A DNA stretch of 21,787 nucleotides from Clostridiales bacterium. GTDB lineage: Bacteria; Bacillota; Clostridia; Oscillospirales; Oscillospiraceae. The position numbers and the translations under genes were made by a program. Positions 6,057 to 13,215 of this stretch are shown in pieces. Within the stretch, counting starts at the first letter, position 1. Each line of letters begins with the position of its first letter. The stretch is taken from the NCBI GenBank assembly GCA_012728025.1, contig JAAYFX010000268.1:1-21787 (forward strand). Reading direction: 5' to 3'. The notes beneath the pieces are model-generated. The model was not told the origin of the DNA and did no database searches. It saw nothing but the letters and a program-made list of their open reading frames with translations.

Positions 6057-7502
6057 ATGGCGAAGAGAAATCTTAGCGGTGATTGGAAGCAGCACTACAA
6101 GGATCATCTTATTACCTTGGAGGAAGCTGTTGACAAGCTTCAGGACGGAGACTGTGTGTTTTTAGGACAGGCAACAATGGTTCCTCTGGCCTTCCTTGAC
6201 GCAATCCACGACAAGAAGGAAAAGTTCAAGAACCTCGGTTTCTGGTACAATGTTATGAGCGGCCCCGCAAATATGGTTTTTGACCCCGATGCAAAAGATC
6301 ATTTCAAGCTTCGCAGTATCTACCAGCTGCCCATTGAGCGTATGGCTATCGACGAAGGCTCTATTCAGGTTCTCGGCTCCGGCTACGACCAGTATGAATA
6401 CAGCATGTGGGAAAACGGTGTTAACACCTCTGCTCTCACCTACTGCCCCCCCGATGAAAACGGCTGGTGCAACTGCGGCTGCTACGGTGTCTGCACAAAC
6501 AACACCATCTCCCGCGACCCCCGCATGGTAAAAAAGTTTGCCTTTATTGACAAGACCGGCGTTTATCCCGCTCCGGGTCCGGAAGCAGAGATAAGTGTTC
6601 ATATCACCGACTTTGACTACATAATTGAGCTTGACACAGAAATGCTTGAAATTCCTTCTCCTCTGCCTACCCCGGTTGATGAGAAAATCGGCTCATACAT
6701 CATTCCCTACCTCAGAAACGGCGACAAGATTCAAATCGGTTACGGCGGTCTTGGTGAAATTATCATTAAGTCCCTTAATGACTTCTCCGGTACCTTCGAA
6801 ATATTCTCCGAGGTACTTTGTGACAACATGGTTCCCATGGTTGAATCCGGCAAGGTTACAGCTCTTTACGCATCCAGCCCCGGCGGCTGCAGCGAGTCAA
6901 CCTTTAAATGGCTTGCAAGCACCGACAAGGACGTTCGTCTCTATCCGAGAACCCTCTGCATAGATCCTCTGGGAATTATGGAGCAGGAGAATATGGTTGC
7001 CATTAACTCCACCTTTATGTGCGACCTTCTCGGTCAGTGCTGCTCTGAAGCCCAGGGTCTGCGCCCCTACACCGGAATGGGCGGCTCCATGGCATACATC
7101 TACGGCGCACAGCGCTGTAAGGGCGGCCGCAGCTTCATCTGCCTGCGCTCCACATACAGAGACGCAAACGGCGAAAGACAGTCCAACGTTCAGCCCTGGC
7201 TGCCTGAAGGCTGCATAGTCTCCATGCTGAAAAACTATGTTATGTTCTTAGTTTCCGAATGGGGCGTAGCAGACATTTACCTCAAAACCTACCCTGAGAG
7301 AATTAAGGCCATCATCAAGATTGCTCACCCGGACTTCCGTGAGTGGCTGAAAGAAAAGATTCTCACCACACCCCTTATTGACGAAAAGGATTTGGAAGGC
7401 TACGATATGTTTGACGAAAAGCAGCCCGAGCCCAGACAGCCGGCAACCTGCGTTCCCTTCAGACAGTACGAGTTCCCCATCCGTGACGATATGGAGAAAT
7501 AA
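6057..7502 (+). CDS. Acetyl-CoA hydrolase/transferase-family CoA-transferase with Cys-rich segment
   Basis: ATG 6057 is chosen because AAAGGAG (6042-6048) lies 8 nt before it; the frame stays open upstream to a TTG at 5946 but without a site and inside the leader. The 481-aa product fits the Cat1/AbfT/butyryl-CoA:acetate transferase family: LQDGDCVFLGQATMVP near the N-terminus, IQIGYGGLGE (226-234), FEIFSEVLCDNM with Glu252 as likely catalytic glutamate, and PYTGMGGSMAYIYGAQRCKGG, the counterpart of the family's IGGQVDFIYGAARSKGG block. It probably moves CoA between acetyl-CoA (or another donor) and a carboxylic acid. Residues 130-146 hold five cysteines (130, 138, 140, 142, 146) around the PPDENG motif, which is unusual. 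It has its own promoter and terminator downstream of the reductase operon, so substrate activation for that enzyme is plausible but unproven. Confidence 0.85.
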   Translation: MAKRNLSGDWKQHYKDHLITLEEAVDKLQDGDCVFLGQATMVPLAFLDAIHDKKEKFKNLGFWYNVMSGPANMVFDPDAKDHFKLRSIYQLPIERMAIDEGSIQVLGSGYDQYEYSMWENGVNTSALTYCPPDENGWCNCGCYGVCTNNTISRDPRMVKKFAFIDKTGVYPAPGPEAEISVHITDFDYIIELDTEMLEIPSPLPTPVDEKIGSYIIPYLRNGDKIQIGYGGLGEIIIKSLNDFSGTFEIFSEVLCDNMVPMVESGKVTALYASSPGGCSESTFKWLASTDKDVRLYPRTLCIDPLGIMEQENMVAINSTFMCDLLGQCCSEAQGLRPYTGMGGSMAYIYGAQRCKGGRSFICLRSTYRDANGERQSNVQPWLPEGCIVSMLKNYVMFLVSEWGVADIYLKTYPERIKAIIKIAHPDFREWLKEKILTTPLIDEKDLEGYDMFDEKQPEPRQPATCVPFRQYEFPIRDDMEK

Positions 7503-7517
7503 GCTTATATTTAAAGA

Positions 7518-7546
7518 CCGCGGCGGAGTTTTTCGCCGCGGTTTTC
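7518..7546 (+). terminator. Intrinsic terminator after the CoA-transferase
   Basis: CCGCGGCG (7519-7526) pairs perfectly with CGCCGCGG (7535-7542) around an 8-nt loop and is followed by TTTT. An A-T pair extends the stem. It lies 16 nt after the stop codon. Confidence 0.9.
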
Positions 7547-7596
7547 CTATTTTTGAGTAATTTTATAAATAATCTAACATTCTCTTCATAAGCTTA

Positions 7597-7625
7597 TTGA
7601 AAACTTCGGGTAGAATTGATACAAT
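7597..7625 (+). promoter_or_regulatory. Sigma-A-type promoter of nadBC
   Basis: TTGAAA (7597-7602), a 17-nt spacer, then TACAAT (7620-7625), about 34 nt before the nadB ATG. No clear NiaR or NrtR operator was recognised around it. Confidence 0.7.
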
Positions 7626-7658
7626 AAGCAACAAAGGCTTTTGAGAGGCGTTGCCAAA

Positions 7659-9200
7659 ATGAAATTTGTATCAAACGGGTTTCCAGATAATATAGAACAT
7701 ATTAGCTTTGATGTAATAATAATCGGTGCCGGTATAGCGGGGCTATATACAGCCCTTCATATTGACGAGAGATATTCCTGCTGTATTCTCAGCAAGGGGA
7801 ATGTGGACCTTAGCAACTCCTGGCTTGCCCAGGGGGGGATAGCTGCCGCCATAGCCATGGATGACCGCCCTAAATACCATTATGAAGACACCTTCACGGC
7901 AGGTGCCGGCATATGCGACAATGCCGCTGTCAGCGTGTTGGTTTCAGAAGGCCCATCAGATGTAAGAAGACTTGTTGAAATGCGGGTTCCCTTCGACCTT
8001 GACGGGGAGGGGGACCTTGACATTACCCGTGAGGGGGGCCACCGCCGCCGTCGGGTTGTCCATGCCGGAGGCGACGCAACAGGACGTGAAACAGTGAAGG
8101 CTTTGGAACATCTTGTTTCCCAGAGAAAAAATGTGACCTTCATGGCGGGCAGCTTTTTAACAGACATACTAACAGGCTCAAAGGGTGCTGTTACAGGCTG
8201 TGCCGTTTTAGATAAAAACGATGTTTTAAAAATATTGGATTCCGGAAGCGTGGTTATTGCAACCGGCGGCATAGGTCAGGTTTATAAGGTCAGCACAAAT
8301 CCCGCTGTGGCCACAGGGGACGGGCTGGCCGCCGCCATGCGGGCGGGAGCAAAGCTTAAGGACATGGAGTTTATCCAGTTTCACCCTACGGGGCTATGGA
8401 CCAGTAAAGATGAAAACCGCGCCTTTCTCATATCCGAAGCTGTGAGGGGGGAGGGTGGCCTTCTCAAAAACGCCGCAGGCGAGCGCTTTATGCTTGGGCA
8501 ACACGAACTGGCGGAGCTTGCCCCAAGAGACATTGTCGCCCGAGCCATAACAGAGGAAATGAAAAGATGTGGTGAGGACCATATGTTTGTGGATATAACA
8601 GAAAAGTCCTCGGAGTATCTTCAAAAAAGATTTCCCACCATATATAAGGAATGCCTAAGCAGGGGAATAGATATATCGAAAGACTGGATTCCCGTCTGCC
8701 CCGTTCAGCACTACCTTATAGGGGGCATACAAACGAATCTCCACGCAAAAACCAATGTCAGCGGGCTTTATGCCTGCGGCGAGGCGGCCTCCACAGGCGT
8801 CCATGGAGCAAACCGCCTAGCCTCAAACTCTATGCTGGAATGTCTGGTTTTCGGCAGGCGGGCGGCCGAGCATATAAATGCAAGGCTTGCAGAGCCCTCG
8901 GAGACTCTGCCCTCAAAGCTGCCCCATATAGAGCCAAGACCGGTGCTTAACTGGGACTTTGCTGCTTTTCGCTACGAAATCCAGCAGCTTATGAATGACA
9001 ACTGCTTTGTTAGCCGCAGGGAAAAGGATATGGAAAAAGCACGGAGCAGGGTTTCGGAAATAAGGAAAGAGCTTGAGCAGGGCTATTGCGAGGGTAGGGA
9101 ATACATTGAAGCCCTGAACATTTCTTTAGTTGCCGAAAGGATTTTGCTTTCTGCAATTGAAAGAAAAGACAGCGTGGGAGCCCATTACAGGGAGGACTGA
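7659..9200 (+). CDS. nadB: L-aspartate oxidase
   Basis: The 513-aa flavoprotein oxidises L-aspartate to iminoaspartate, the first step of de novo NAD synthesis. In an anaerobe fumarate would be the likely electron acceptor. GAGIAG (23-28) is the FAD dinucleotide loop. SWLAQGGIAAA (54-64), EGGHRRRRVVHAGGDATG (125-142), EFIQFHPTGL, SEAVRGEGG and GANRLASNSMLE are hallmark blocks of the succinate dehydrogenase/fumarate reductase flavoprotein superfamily in its NadB branch. A start at TTG 7641 is possible in frame, but ATG 7659 has AGAGG 10 nt upstream and fits the promoter spacing. nadC begins 5 nt after the stop. The quinolinate synthase gene nadA, often in the same operon, is not in the window. 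Confidence 0.95.
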   Translation: MKFVSNGFPDNIEHISFDVIIIGAGIAGLYTALHIDERYSCCILSKGNVDLSNSWLAQGGIAAAIAMDDRPKYHYEDTFTAGAGICDNAAVSVLVSEGPSDVRRLVEMRVPFDLDGEGDLDITREGGHRRRRVVHAGGDATGRETVKALEHLVSQRKNVTFMAGSFLTDILTGSKGAVTGCAVLDKNDVLKILDSGSVVIATGGIGQVYKVSTNPAVATGDGLAAAMRAGAKLKDMEFIQFHPTGLWTSKDENRAFLISEAVRGEGGLLKNAAGERFMLGQHELAELAPRDIVARAITEEMKRCGEDHMFVDITEKSSEYLQKRFPTIYKECLSRGIDISKDWIPVCPVQHYLIGGIQTNLHAKTNVSGLYACGEAASTGVHGANRLASNSMLECLVFGRRAAEHINARLAEPSETLPSKLPHIEPRPVLNWDFAAFRYEIQQLMNDNCFVSRREKDMEKARSRVSEIRKELEQGYCEGREYIEALNISLVAERILLSAIERKDSVGAHYRED

Positions 9201-9204
9201 GCAA

Positions 9205-10032
9205 ATGGACTTTATAGGACTTGACGATATTCTTCTAAACGCCCTTCGGGAGGATATAGGCACAGGGGATTTGACGACCATTTCCTGCATTCCGGCGGAA
9301 AACCGCTCCGAAGGCGTTTTTATCGCAAAGGAAAGCGGGGTTTTATGCGGTCTTGAAGTTGCCGCAAGAGTCTTTGCCTTGGTGGACAAGGACATAAGCC
9401 TTAGCCTTTTGAGAAAAGACGGAGACAAGGTGAGCAAGGGAGAAGTTTTCGCCAAAATATCAGGCCCCTCTCGGGGAATTCTCACAGGGGAGCGGGTGGC
9501 TCTAAACCTTATGCAGCGCCTTTCCGGAACGGCAACGGCGGCCGCAAAGGCGGCGGATGCGGTTAAAGGTACAAAAGCCCGAGTGGTTGACACAAGAAAA
9601 ACAACCCCCAGTCTGCGTGTTTTGGAGAAATACGCAGTCAGAACAGGGGGATGTTATAACCACCGCTTTAATTTGGCAGATGGAGTTTTAATTAAAGATA
9701 ACCATATAAAAGCGGCAGGGAGCATTGAAAAGGCTGTTAAAGCCGCAAGAAACGCTGTTCCCCACCTTATGAAAATAGAGGTGGAAACGGAAAACCTTTC
9801 TCAGGTACAGCAGGCTCTTGACGCAGGGGCGGACATTATCATGCTGGATAATATGACAAATGAGCAGATGGCAAAGGCGGTGACTCTTGTAAACGGGCGG
9901 GCCATCACCGAGGCTTCGGGCAACATGGGTGAAAAAGACCTTCGCAAGGTTGCGGAAACAGGGGTGGATTTTATATCCATAGGTGCTTTGACCCACAGCG
10001 TAAAGGCTTTGGAAATTAGCCTTAAGTTTTAG
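9205..10032 (+). CDS. nadC: Nicotinate-nucleotide diphosphorylase (quinolinate phosphoribosyltransferase)
   Basis: The 275-aa cytosolic enzyme converts quinolinate and PRPP to nicotinate mononucleotide and CO2. REDIGTGDLTT at residues 15-25 is the family N-terminal signature. DTRKTTPSLR (from about 129), YAVRTGGCYNHRFNL, LIKDNHI and the C-terminal EASGNM supply the phosphate- and quinolinate-binding residues. The open frame extends upstream into nadB, but ATG 9205 is preceded by GGAGG (9191-9195) with a 9-nt gap, and translation is close-coupled to nadB (TGA at 9198-9200). It matches the usual length of the family and no key residue seems missing. Confidence 0.95.
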   Translation: MDFIGLDDILLNALREDIGTGDLTTISCIPAENRSEGVFIAKESGVLCGLEVAARVFALVDKDISLSLLRKDGDKVSKGEVFAKISGPSRGILTGERVALNLMQRLSGTATAAAKAADAVKGTKARVVDTRKTTPSLRVLEKYAVRTGGCYNHRFNLADGVLIKDNHIKAAGSIEKAVKAARNAVPHLMKIEVETENLSQVQQALDAGADIIMLDNMTNEQMAKAVTLVNGRAITEASGNMGEKDLRKVAETGVDFISIGALTHSVKALEISLKF

Positions 10033-10100
10033 CTGTCTTTCTGCAAGAATAGAAAAAACGCTGATGGAAACTTTGGCGTCAAAAGGTTTTTAATACAAAA

Positions 10101-10124
10101 CGGAGCGGCCAAAAGGCCGCTCCG
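10101..10124. terminator. Terminator hairpin between convergent nadC and hpf
   Basis: CGGAGCGGCC (10101-10110) pairs perfectly with GGCCGCTCCG (10115-10124) around AAAA. On the minus strand it is followed by TTTTGTATTAAAA, so it serves hpf best. For nadC on the plus strand the trailing CATTTAT is only moderately T-rich. Confidence 0.8.
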
Positions 10125-10152
10125 CATTTATATGAATTAAACTTTAAAAAAT

Positions 10153-10686
10153 TTAGTTGGAATCGCAAATCATGCCGTAGCCCCCGTTGTGACGGCGGTA
10201 TACAACAGCGAAGGCACCACCCTCGTCTTCGTTTTTGAAGGCGAAGAACTCATGCTCAAGAAGGTTCATCTGGAGGATGGCCTCGTCGGTACTCATGTGC
10301 TTTATGGGGAAGCGCTTGGTGCGCACAATGTCAAATTCCTTTTCCTCCGGCTCATTGATGTAGTTCTCGTTGATTTCTCTTTCAAAGGCACCTTCACGCA
10401 GACGCTTTTCAAGGCGTGTTTTGTTTTTGCGAATCTGCCTTTCTATGGAGGCACAAGCGGAGTCTATGGAAGCATGCATATCGCCTGTAAGCTCGCTTAC
10501 CCGATAGAAGGTTCCGTTGTTTTCAATGGTGACCTCGGCCCTATATCTGCCCCTTTCGGAGCTGAAGGTTACAAAGGCTTCTGCCTGCCCTCGGAAAAAA
10601 CGGTCTATTTTGCCGACTTTTCGTTCGGCGTATTCCTTTACCTCATCGGATACTTGGATTTTCTTTTCAGTGAAGGTAAATTTCAT
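10153..10686 (-). CDS. hpf: Long-form ribosome hibernation promoting factor
   Basis: The 177-aa protein has an N-terminal S30AE/RaiA domain (about 1-100: MKFTFTEKKIQVSDEV, ERKVGKIDRFF, then a beta sheet and ASIERQIRKNKTRLEKR), a charged linker, and the C-terminal dimerisation domain (about 120-177: RTKRFPIKHMSTDEAILQMNLLEHEFFAF). In Firmicutes the long form joins two 70S ribosomes into silent 100S dimers in stationary phase. An AAGGAG followed by 9 nt fixes the ATG at 10686; a TTG three codons earlier touches that site and is unlikely. It is transcribed alone, divergent from the MATE gene. Confidence 0.95.
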   Translation of the reverse strand: MKFTFTEKKIQVSDEVKEYAERKVGKIDRFFRGQAEAFVTFSSERGRYRAEVTIENNGTFYRVSELTGDMHASIDSACASIERQIRKNKTRLEKRLREGAFEREINENYINEPEEKEFDIVRTKRFPIKHMSTDEAILQMNLLEHEFFAFKNEDEGGAFAVVYRRHNGGYGMICDSN

Positions 10687-10776
10687 ATTGTACAACTCCT
10701 TCTCTCGGCGAAACGCCCTATGTTTGTAAACGCCTTATCAGATTAAAGTCGGGATTTTTTGCGTTTACTTGCATTA

Positions 10777-10804
10777 ATTATACCATAAAACCCATTTAAA
10801 ACAA
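10777..10804 (-). promoter_or_regulatory. Predicted hpf promoter
   Basis: On the minus strand TTGTTT (10804-10799) and TATAAT (10782-10777) are separated by 16 nt, about 90 nt upstream of the hpf ATG. No obvious sigma-B or sigma-H motif was recognised. Confidence 0.5.
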
Positions 10805-10917
10805 TAACTAAGTCACAATTTATAAAAAACTATGGTCTGTCCATAACACAAGGACAAAAAAGGCTTAGGCATAGGGGAAATGAAGTTAAAAGTAAAGCAA
10901 ATGTAACACAAAACCAG

Positions 10918-10946
10918 TTGACTTTTACCTGAATTACACGTAAAAT
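10918..10946 (+). promoter_or_regulatory. Sigma-A-type promoter of the MATE transporter gene
   Basis: TTGACT (10918-10923), a 17-nt spacer, TAAAAT (10941-10946). The expected start near 10953 places the attenuator-like hairpin at the very 5' end of a leader of about 110 nt. Confidence 0.7.
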
Positions 10947-10955
10947 TATTAAGTC

Positions 10956-11030
10956 AGCCTCTTTGACCTTACAGTTGGGAAAGGTGTTTTTTCCGCATTT
11001 TCCGGCTAAGGACAGAGAAAGGCTTTTTTT
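10956..11030 (+). promoter_or_regulatory. Attenuator-like terminator in the MATE leader
   Basis: AGCCT-CTTTG-A-CCTTA (10956-10971) pairs with TAAGG-A-CAGAG-AA-AGGCT (11007-11024), with one A/A mismatch, one wobble and a 2-nt bulge. Seven T (11024-11030) follow at once. The 35-nt apical region holds a competing small stem, GGAAA (10978-10982) with TTTCC (10990-10994). A terminator placed 33 nt before the ATG and after a good promoter suggests transcription attenuation by a ligand, protein or stalled ribosome. I do not recognise a known riboswitch class. Confidence 0.6.
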
Positions 11031-11063
11031 ACCCCTCAAATACACCCTATCGGAGAGTTTTTT

Positions 11064-12478
11064 ATGTTTGCTTATATGAAAAGAGGCAGGGAATTTTACA
11101 GGGATTTGTTTTCCCTTGCCCTGCCCATAGTATTTCAAAACTTAATAATGACAGCTCTCGGCATAGTGGATATTTTTATGGTGGGGCTTCTTGGCGAGGG
11201 GCCAATGGCGGCCGTAACCGTTGCCAACACTCCTGTTTTTGTAATTCAGCTTATAGTGTTCGGTCTGCAAAGCGGTTCGGCAGTTTTGATAAGCCAATAC
11301 TGGGGGAAACAGGATAAAGAGGCCATAAACCGTGTCATAGGAATAGGCTTTTACATAGCCGGAGCTGTAAGCACCGCATTTGCCCTTGTAATGTTCTTTT
11401 TCCCAAATCAAATGATGGGGCTTTTCAGCAATAACGAGGAGCTTATCCCCATGGCGGCGGAATACGCAAGGGTTATAGGCTTTGCATATATTGCATACAG
11501 TTTGTTCTCAGTTTATATAGGCGCCCACAGAAGATAGGCGCCCACAGAAGCATGGAAAACCCGAAGCTGGGGCTTATAATTTCCGCTGCCGCCATGCTTG
11601 TAAACACATTTTTAAACTGGGTACTTATTTTCGGAAAGCTTGGAGCCCCTGCTTTGGGGATTAAGGGGGCGGCAATAGCAACCCTTATAGCCTGTATTGC
11701 GGGGCTTATATTCACACTTTTACACATTAAGTTCAACAGAAGGTTTAAGCTTTGCTTTAAGCTGGTATTCAGACCCGAAAAGGCTATGGTAAAGGAGTTT
11801 TTAAAATACTCCACACCGGTTGTTATAAACGAAACGGCTTGGGGTCTTGGCACTGCCCTATACCCTACCATAATGGGGCATATGGCAAACAGTAAGGAAA
11901 TTTTGGCCGCCCATACCGTTGCGGGGAATATAGACAAAATCTGCACTGTGGCGGTTTTTGCCGTTGCCGCCACAGCCTCTGTAATAGTGGGCAGAGAAAT
12001 CGGCAAGGGAAACAAAGACAGCGTATACGAGGTGGGGGCGGCTCTTACCACTGTGTCTTTTGTCATGGGCCTTGCCACAGGGCTTATAATGCTGCTGCTT
12101 TTAAAAGTGTTTATAGAACCTTTTGTATACCCGATTTTCGGCATGTCGGCCCTTTCCTCGGATATTGCCAGTATGATGCAAAGGATAACATTTCTTCTAA
12201 TTGCCGTAAGAGCCTTTAACACCACAAACGTTGTGGGGGTTTTGCGGGGCGGCGGGGATGTAAAGGCGGCAGCCCTTATAGATATTGCCCCATTGTGGGT
12301 AATTGCAATTCCCATGGCCGCAATTTGCGGACTTGTTTTAAAGCTTGGCGTTATCTGGGTGGTGCTGGCAAAGGCGGCGGAGGACATTGTAAAATTCAGC
12401 ATAGGTCTATGGCGCTTTCGCTCAAAGAAATGGATAAACGATGTCACTCTAAAACCAGCAAAGCGTTCGGAGCTTTAG
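11064..12478 (+). pseudogene. MATE-family multidrug/metabolite efflux transporter, frame broken by a 17-bp tandem duplication
   Basis: The N-terminal piece (11064-11537, 157 aa) begins FYRDLFSLALPIVFQNLIM and VDIFMVGLLG, typical of MATE helices 1-2, and stops after YIGAHRR. The C-terminal piece (from 11552, MENPKLGLIISAAAMLVN to the TAG at 12476-12478) continues the same protein in another frame. Removing one copy of the repeat at 11517-11550 gives a continuous 465-aa protein reading YIGAHRSMENPKLG, a normal MATE length with two six-helix halves. MATE proteins export cationic drugs or metabolites using Na+ or H+. As written the gene should yield no full transporter. The second half has a possible ATG at 11552 but no good ribosome site. 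Recent mutation, phase-variable switch or assembly error are all possible. Confidence 0.9.
11517..11550. repeat. Exact 17-bp tandem duplication inside the MATE gene
   Basis: ATAGGCGCCCACAGAAG occurs at 11517-11533 and again at 11534-11550 with no difference. Because 17 is not a multiple of 3, the second copy shifts the frame and creates the TAG at 11535-11537. Confidence 0.98.
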
Positions 12479-12495
12479 AGCCTTCCGAACGCTTT
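12460..12495. terminator. Terminator hairpin between convergent MATE and ridA
   Basis: AAAGCGTTCGG (12460-12470) pairs perfectly with CCGAACGCTTT (12485-12495). The MATE stop codon lies in the 14-nt loop. A weaker hairpin with TAGGG...CCCTA arms follows at 12503-12524. Neither has a long T-run on the plus strand. Confidence 0.65.
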
Positions 12496-12538
12496 ACCTA
12501 TTTAGGGTGTATCAACACGCCCTAGTAACAGCCTTAAC

Positions 12539-12922
12539 TTATATAAAGGCTATGGCTTCAATTTCAACTTTTACATCCTTTGGAAGCTTTGCTACCTGAA
12601 CCGCCGAGCGGGCGGGGTAGTTTTCTGTGAAAAACTCTGCATAAACAGTATTCATAGCTGCAAAGTCGTTTATGTCTGTTAGGAAAACTGTGGTTTTTAC
12701 CACGTTTTCAAGGCTTGCGCCTGCCGCCTCTAAAACTGCCTTGAGGTTATTTAGACTTTGGCGGGCTTGAGCCTCTATGCTGCTTCCGGCAACACTGCCA
12801 GTGGCAGGGTCTATGGGGATTTGACCAGAAACGAAAACCGCCTTTCCTGTGGCGATTATGCCCTGAGAATAAGGACCTATGGCCGAGGGGGCCTTATTTG
12901 TTGAAACAGGCTTTTTCTCCAT
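12539..12922 (-). CDS. ridA: RidA/YjgF-family 2-iminobutanoate/2-iminopropanoate deaminase
   Basis: The 127-aa small trimeric enzyme hydrolyses reactive enamine/imine intermediates from PLP enzymes. Seen are IGPYSQGI (15-22), VSGQIPIDPATG (31-42), a QARQSLNNLKAVLEAAG helix, and PARSAVQVAKLPKD with the substrate-binding Arg105, followed by the C-terminal VEIEAIAFI. This is a full-length, canonical RidA. The ribosome site AAAGGAG lies 13 nt from the ATG, a little far. It is a single gene, convergent with the MATE gene and divergent from htpG. Deaminating imines would fit with amino acid metabolism in this organism, though nothing local proves a special link. Confidence 0.93.
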   Translation of the reverse strand: MEKKPVSTNKAPSAIGPYSQGIIATGKAVFVSGQIPIDPATGSVAGSSIEAQARQSLNNLKAVLEAAGASLENVVKTTVFLTDINDFAAMNTVYAEFFTENYPARSAVQVAKLPKDVKVEIEAIAFI

Positions 12923-12990
12923 AATATTACTTAAACTCCTTTCTGATATTAAGTTTGCGCAAAAGGAAGGTCTTAAAGATGTTTTTAATA

Positions 12991-13019
12991 ATTATATCAC
13001 CATAAGGCTTAAACATTAA
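12991..13019 (-). promoter_or_regulatory. Predicted ridA promoter
   Basis: On the minus strand TATAAT (12996-12991) is preceded 17 nt upstream by a weak TTAATG (13019-13014). It is about 70 nt before the ridA ATG. Confidence 0.45.
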
Positions 13020-13151
13020 GGTGATTTTTCCGAAAGATGAAATATTTTATGTTTTTTTCAGCTTTTAACAATTAATGGGCAAGGTTTTAGGTTAAGAATA
13101 CAAAAGACTGTGACAAAGCCTGTTAAATGTAAGAGGATTGTGGGTAAATGC

Positions 13152-13179
13152 TTGAAAATAGCTGAAATCGTGATAAAAT
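13152..13179 (+). promoter_or_regulatory. Sigma-A-type promoter of htpG
   Basis: TTGAAA (13152-13157), 16-nt spacer, TAAAAT (13174-13179). No CIRCE (HrcA) palindrome was found near it. Confidence 0.65.
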
Positions 13180-13215
13180 ATAGATTACTGTAAATTTTCT
13201 TCATGTAGGAGGTTT

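Noticed and set aside
10189..10746. 185-codon open frame on the plus strand opposite hpf
   Set aside because: The minus strand encodes a complete, well-conserved HPF with ribosome site and promoter. The plus frame has no family resemblance.
11473..12447. Long open frame (324 codons) on the minus strand
   Set aside because: It lies wholly opposite the MATE coding region, has low-complexity Ser/Ala/Ile/Thr composition and no ribosome site. The plus strand encodes clear MATE sequence, so this is a shadow frame.
11064..12478. Programmed ribosomal frameshift in the MATE gene
   Set aside because: No slippery heptamer or downstream pseudoknot was seen at the junction, and MATE genes are not known for frameshifting. 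The exact 17-bp duplication fully explains the break.
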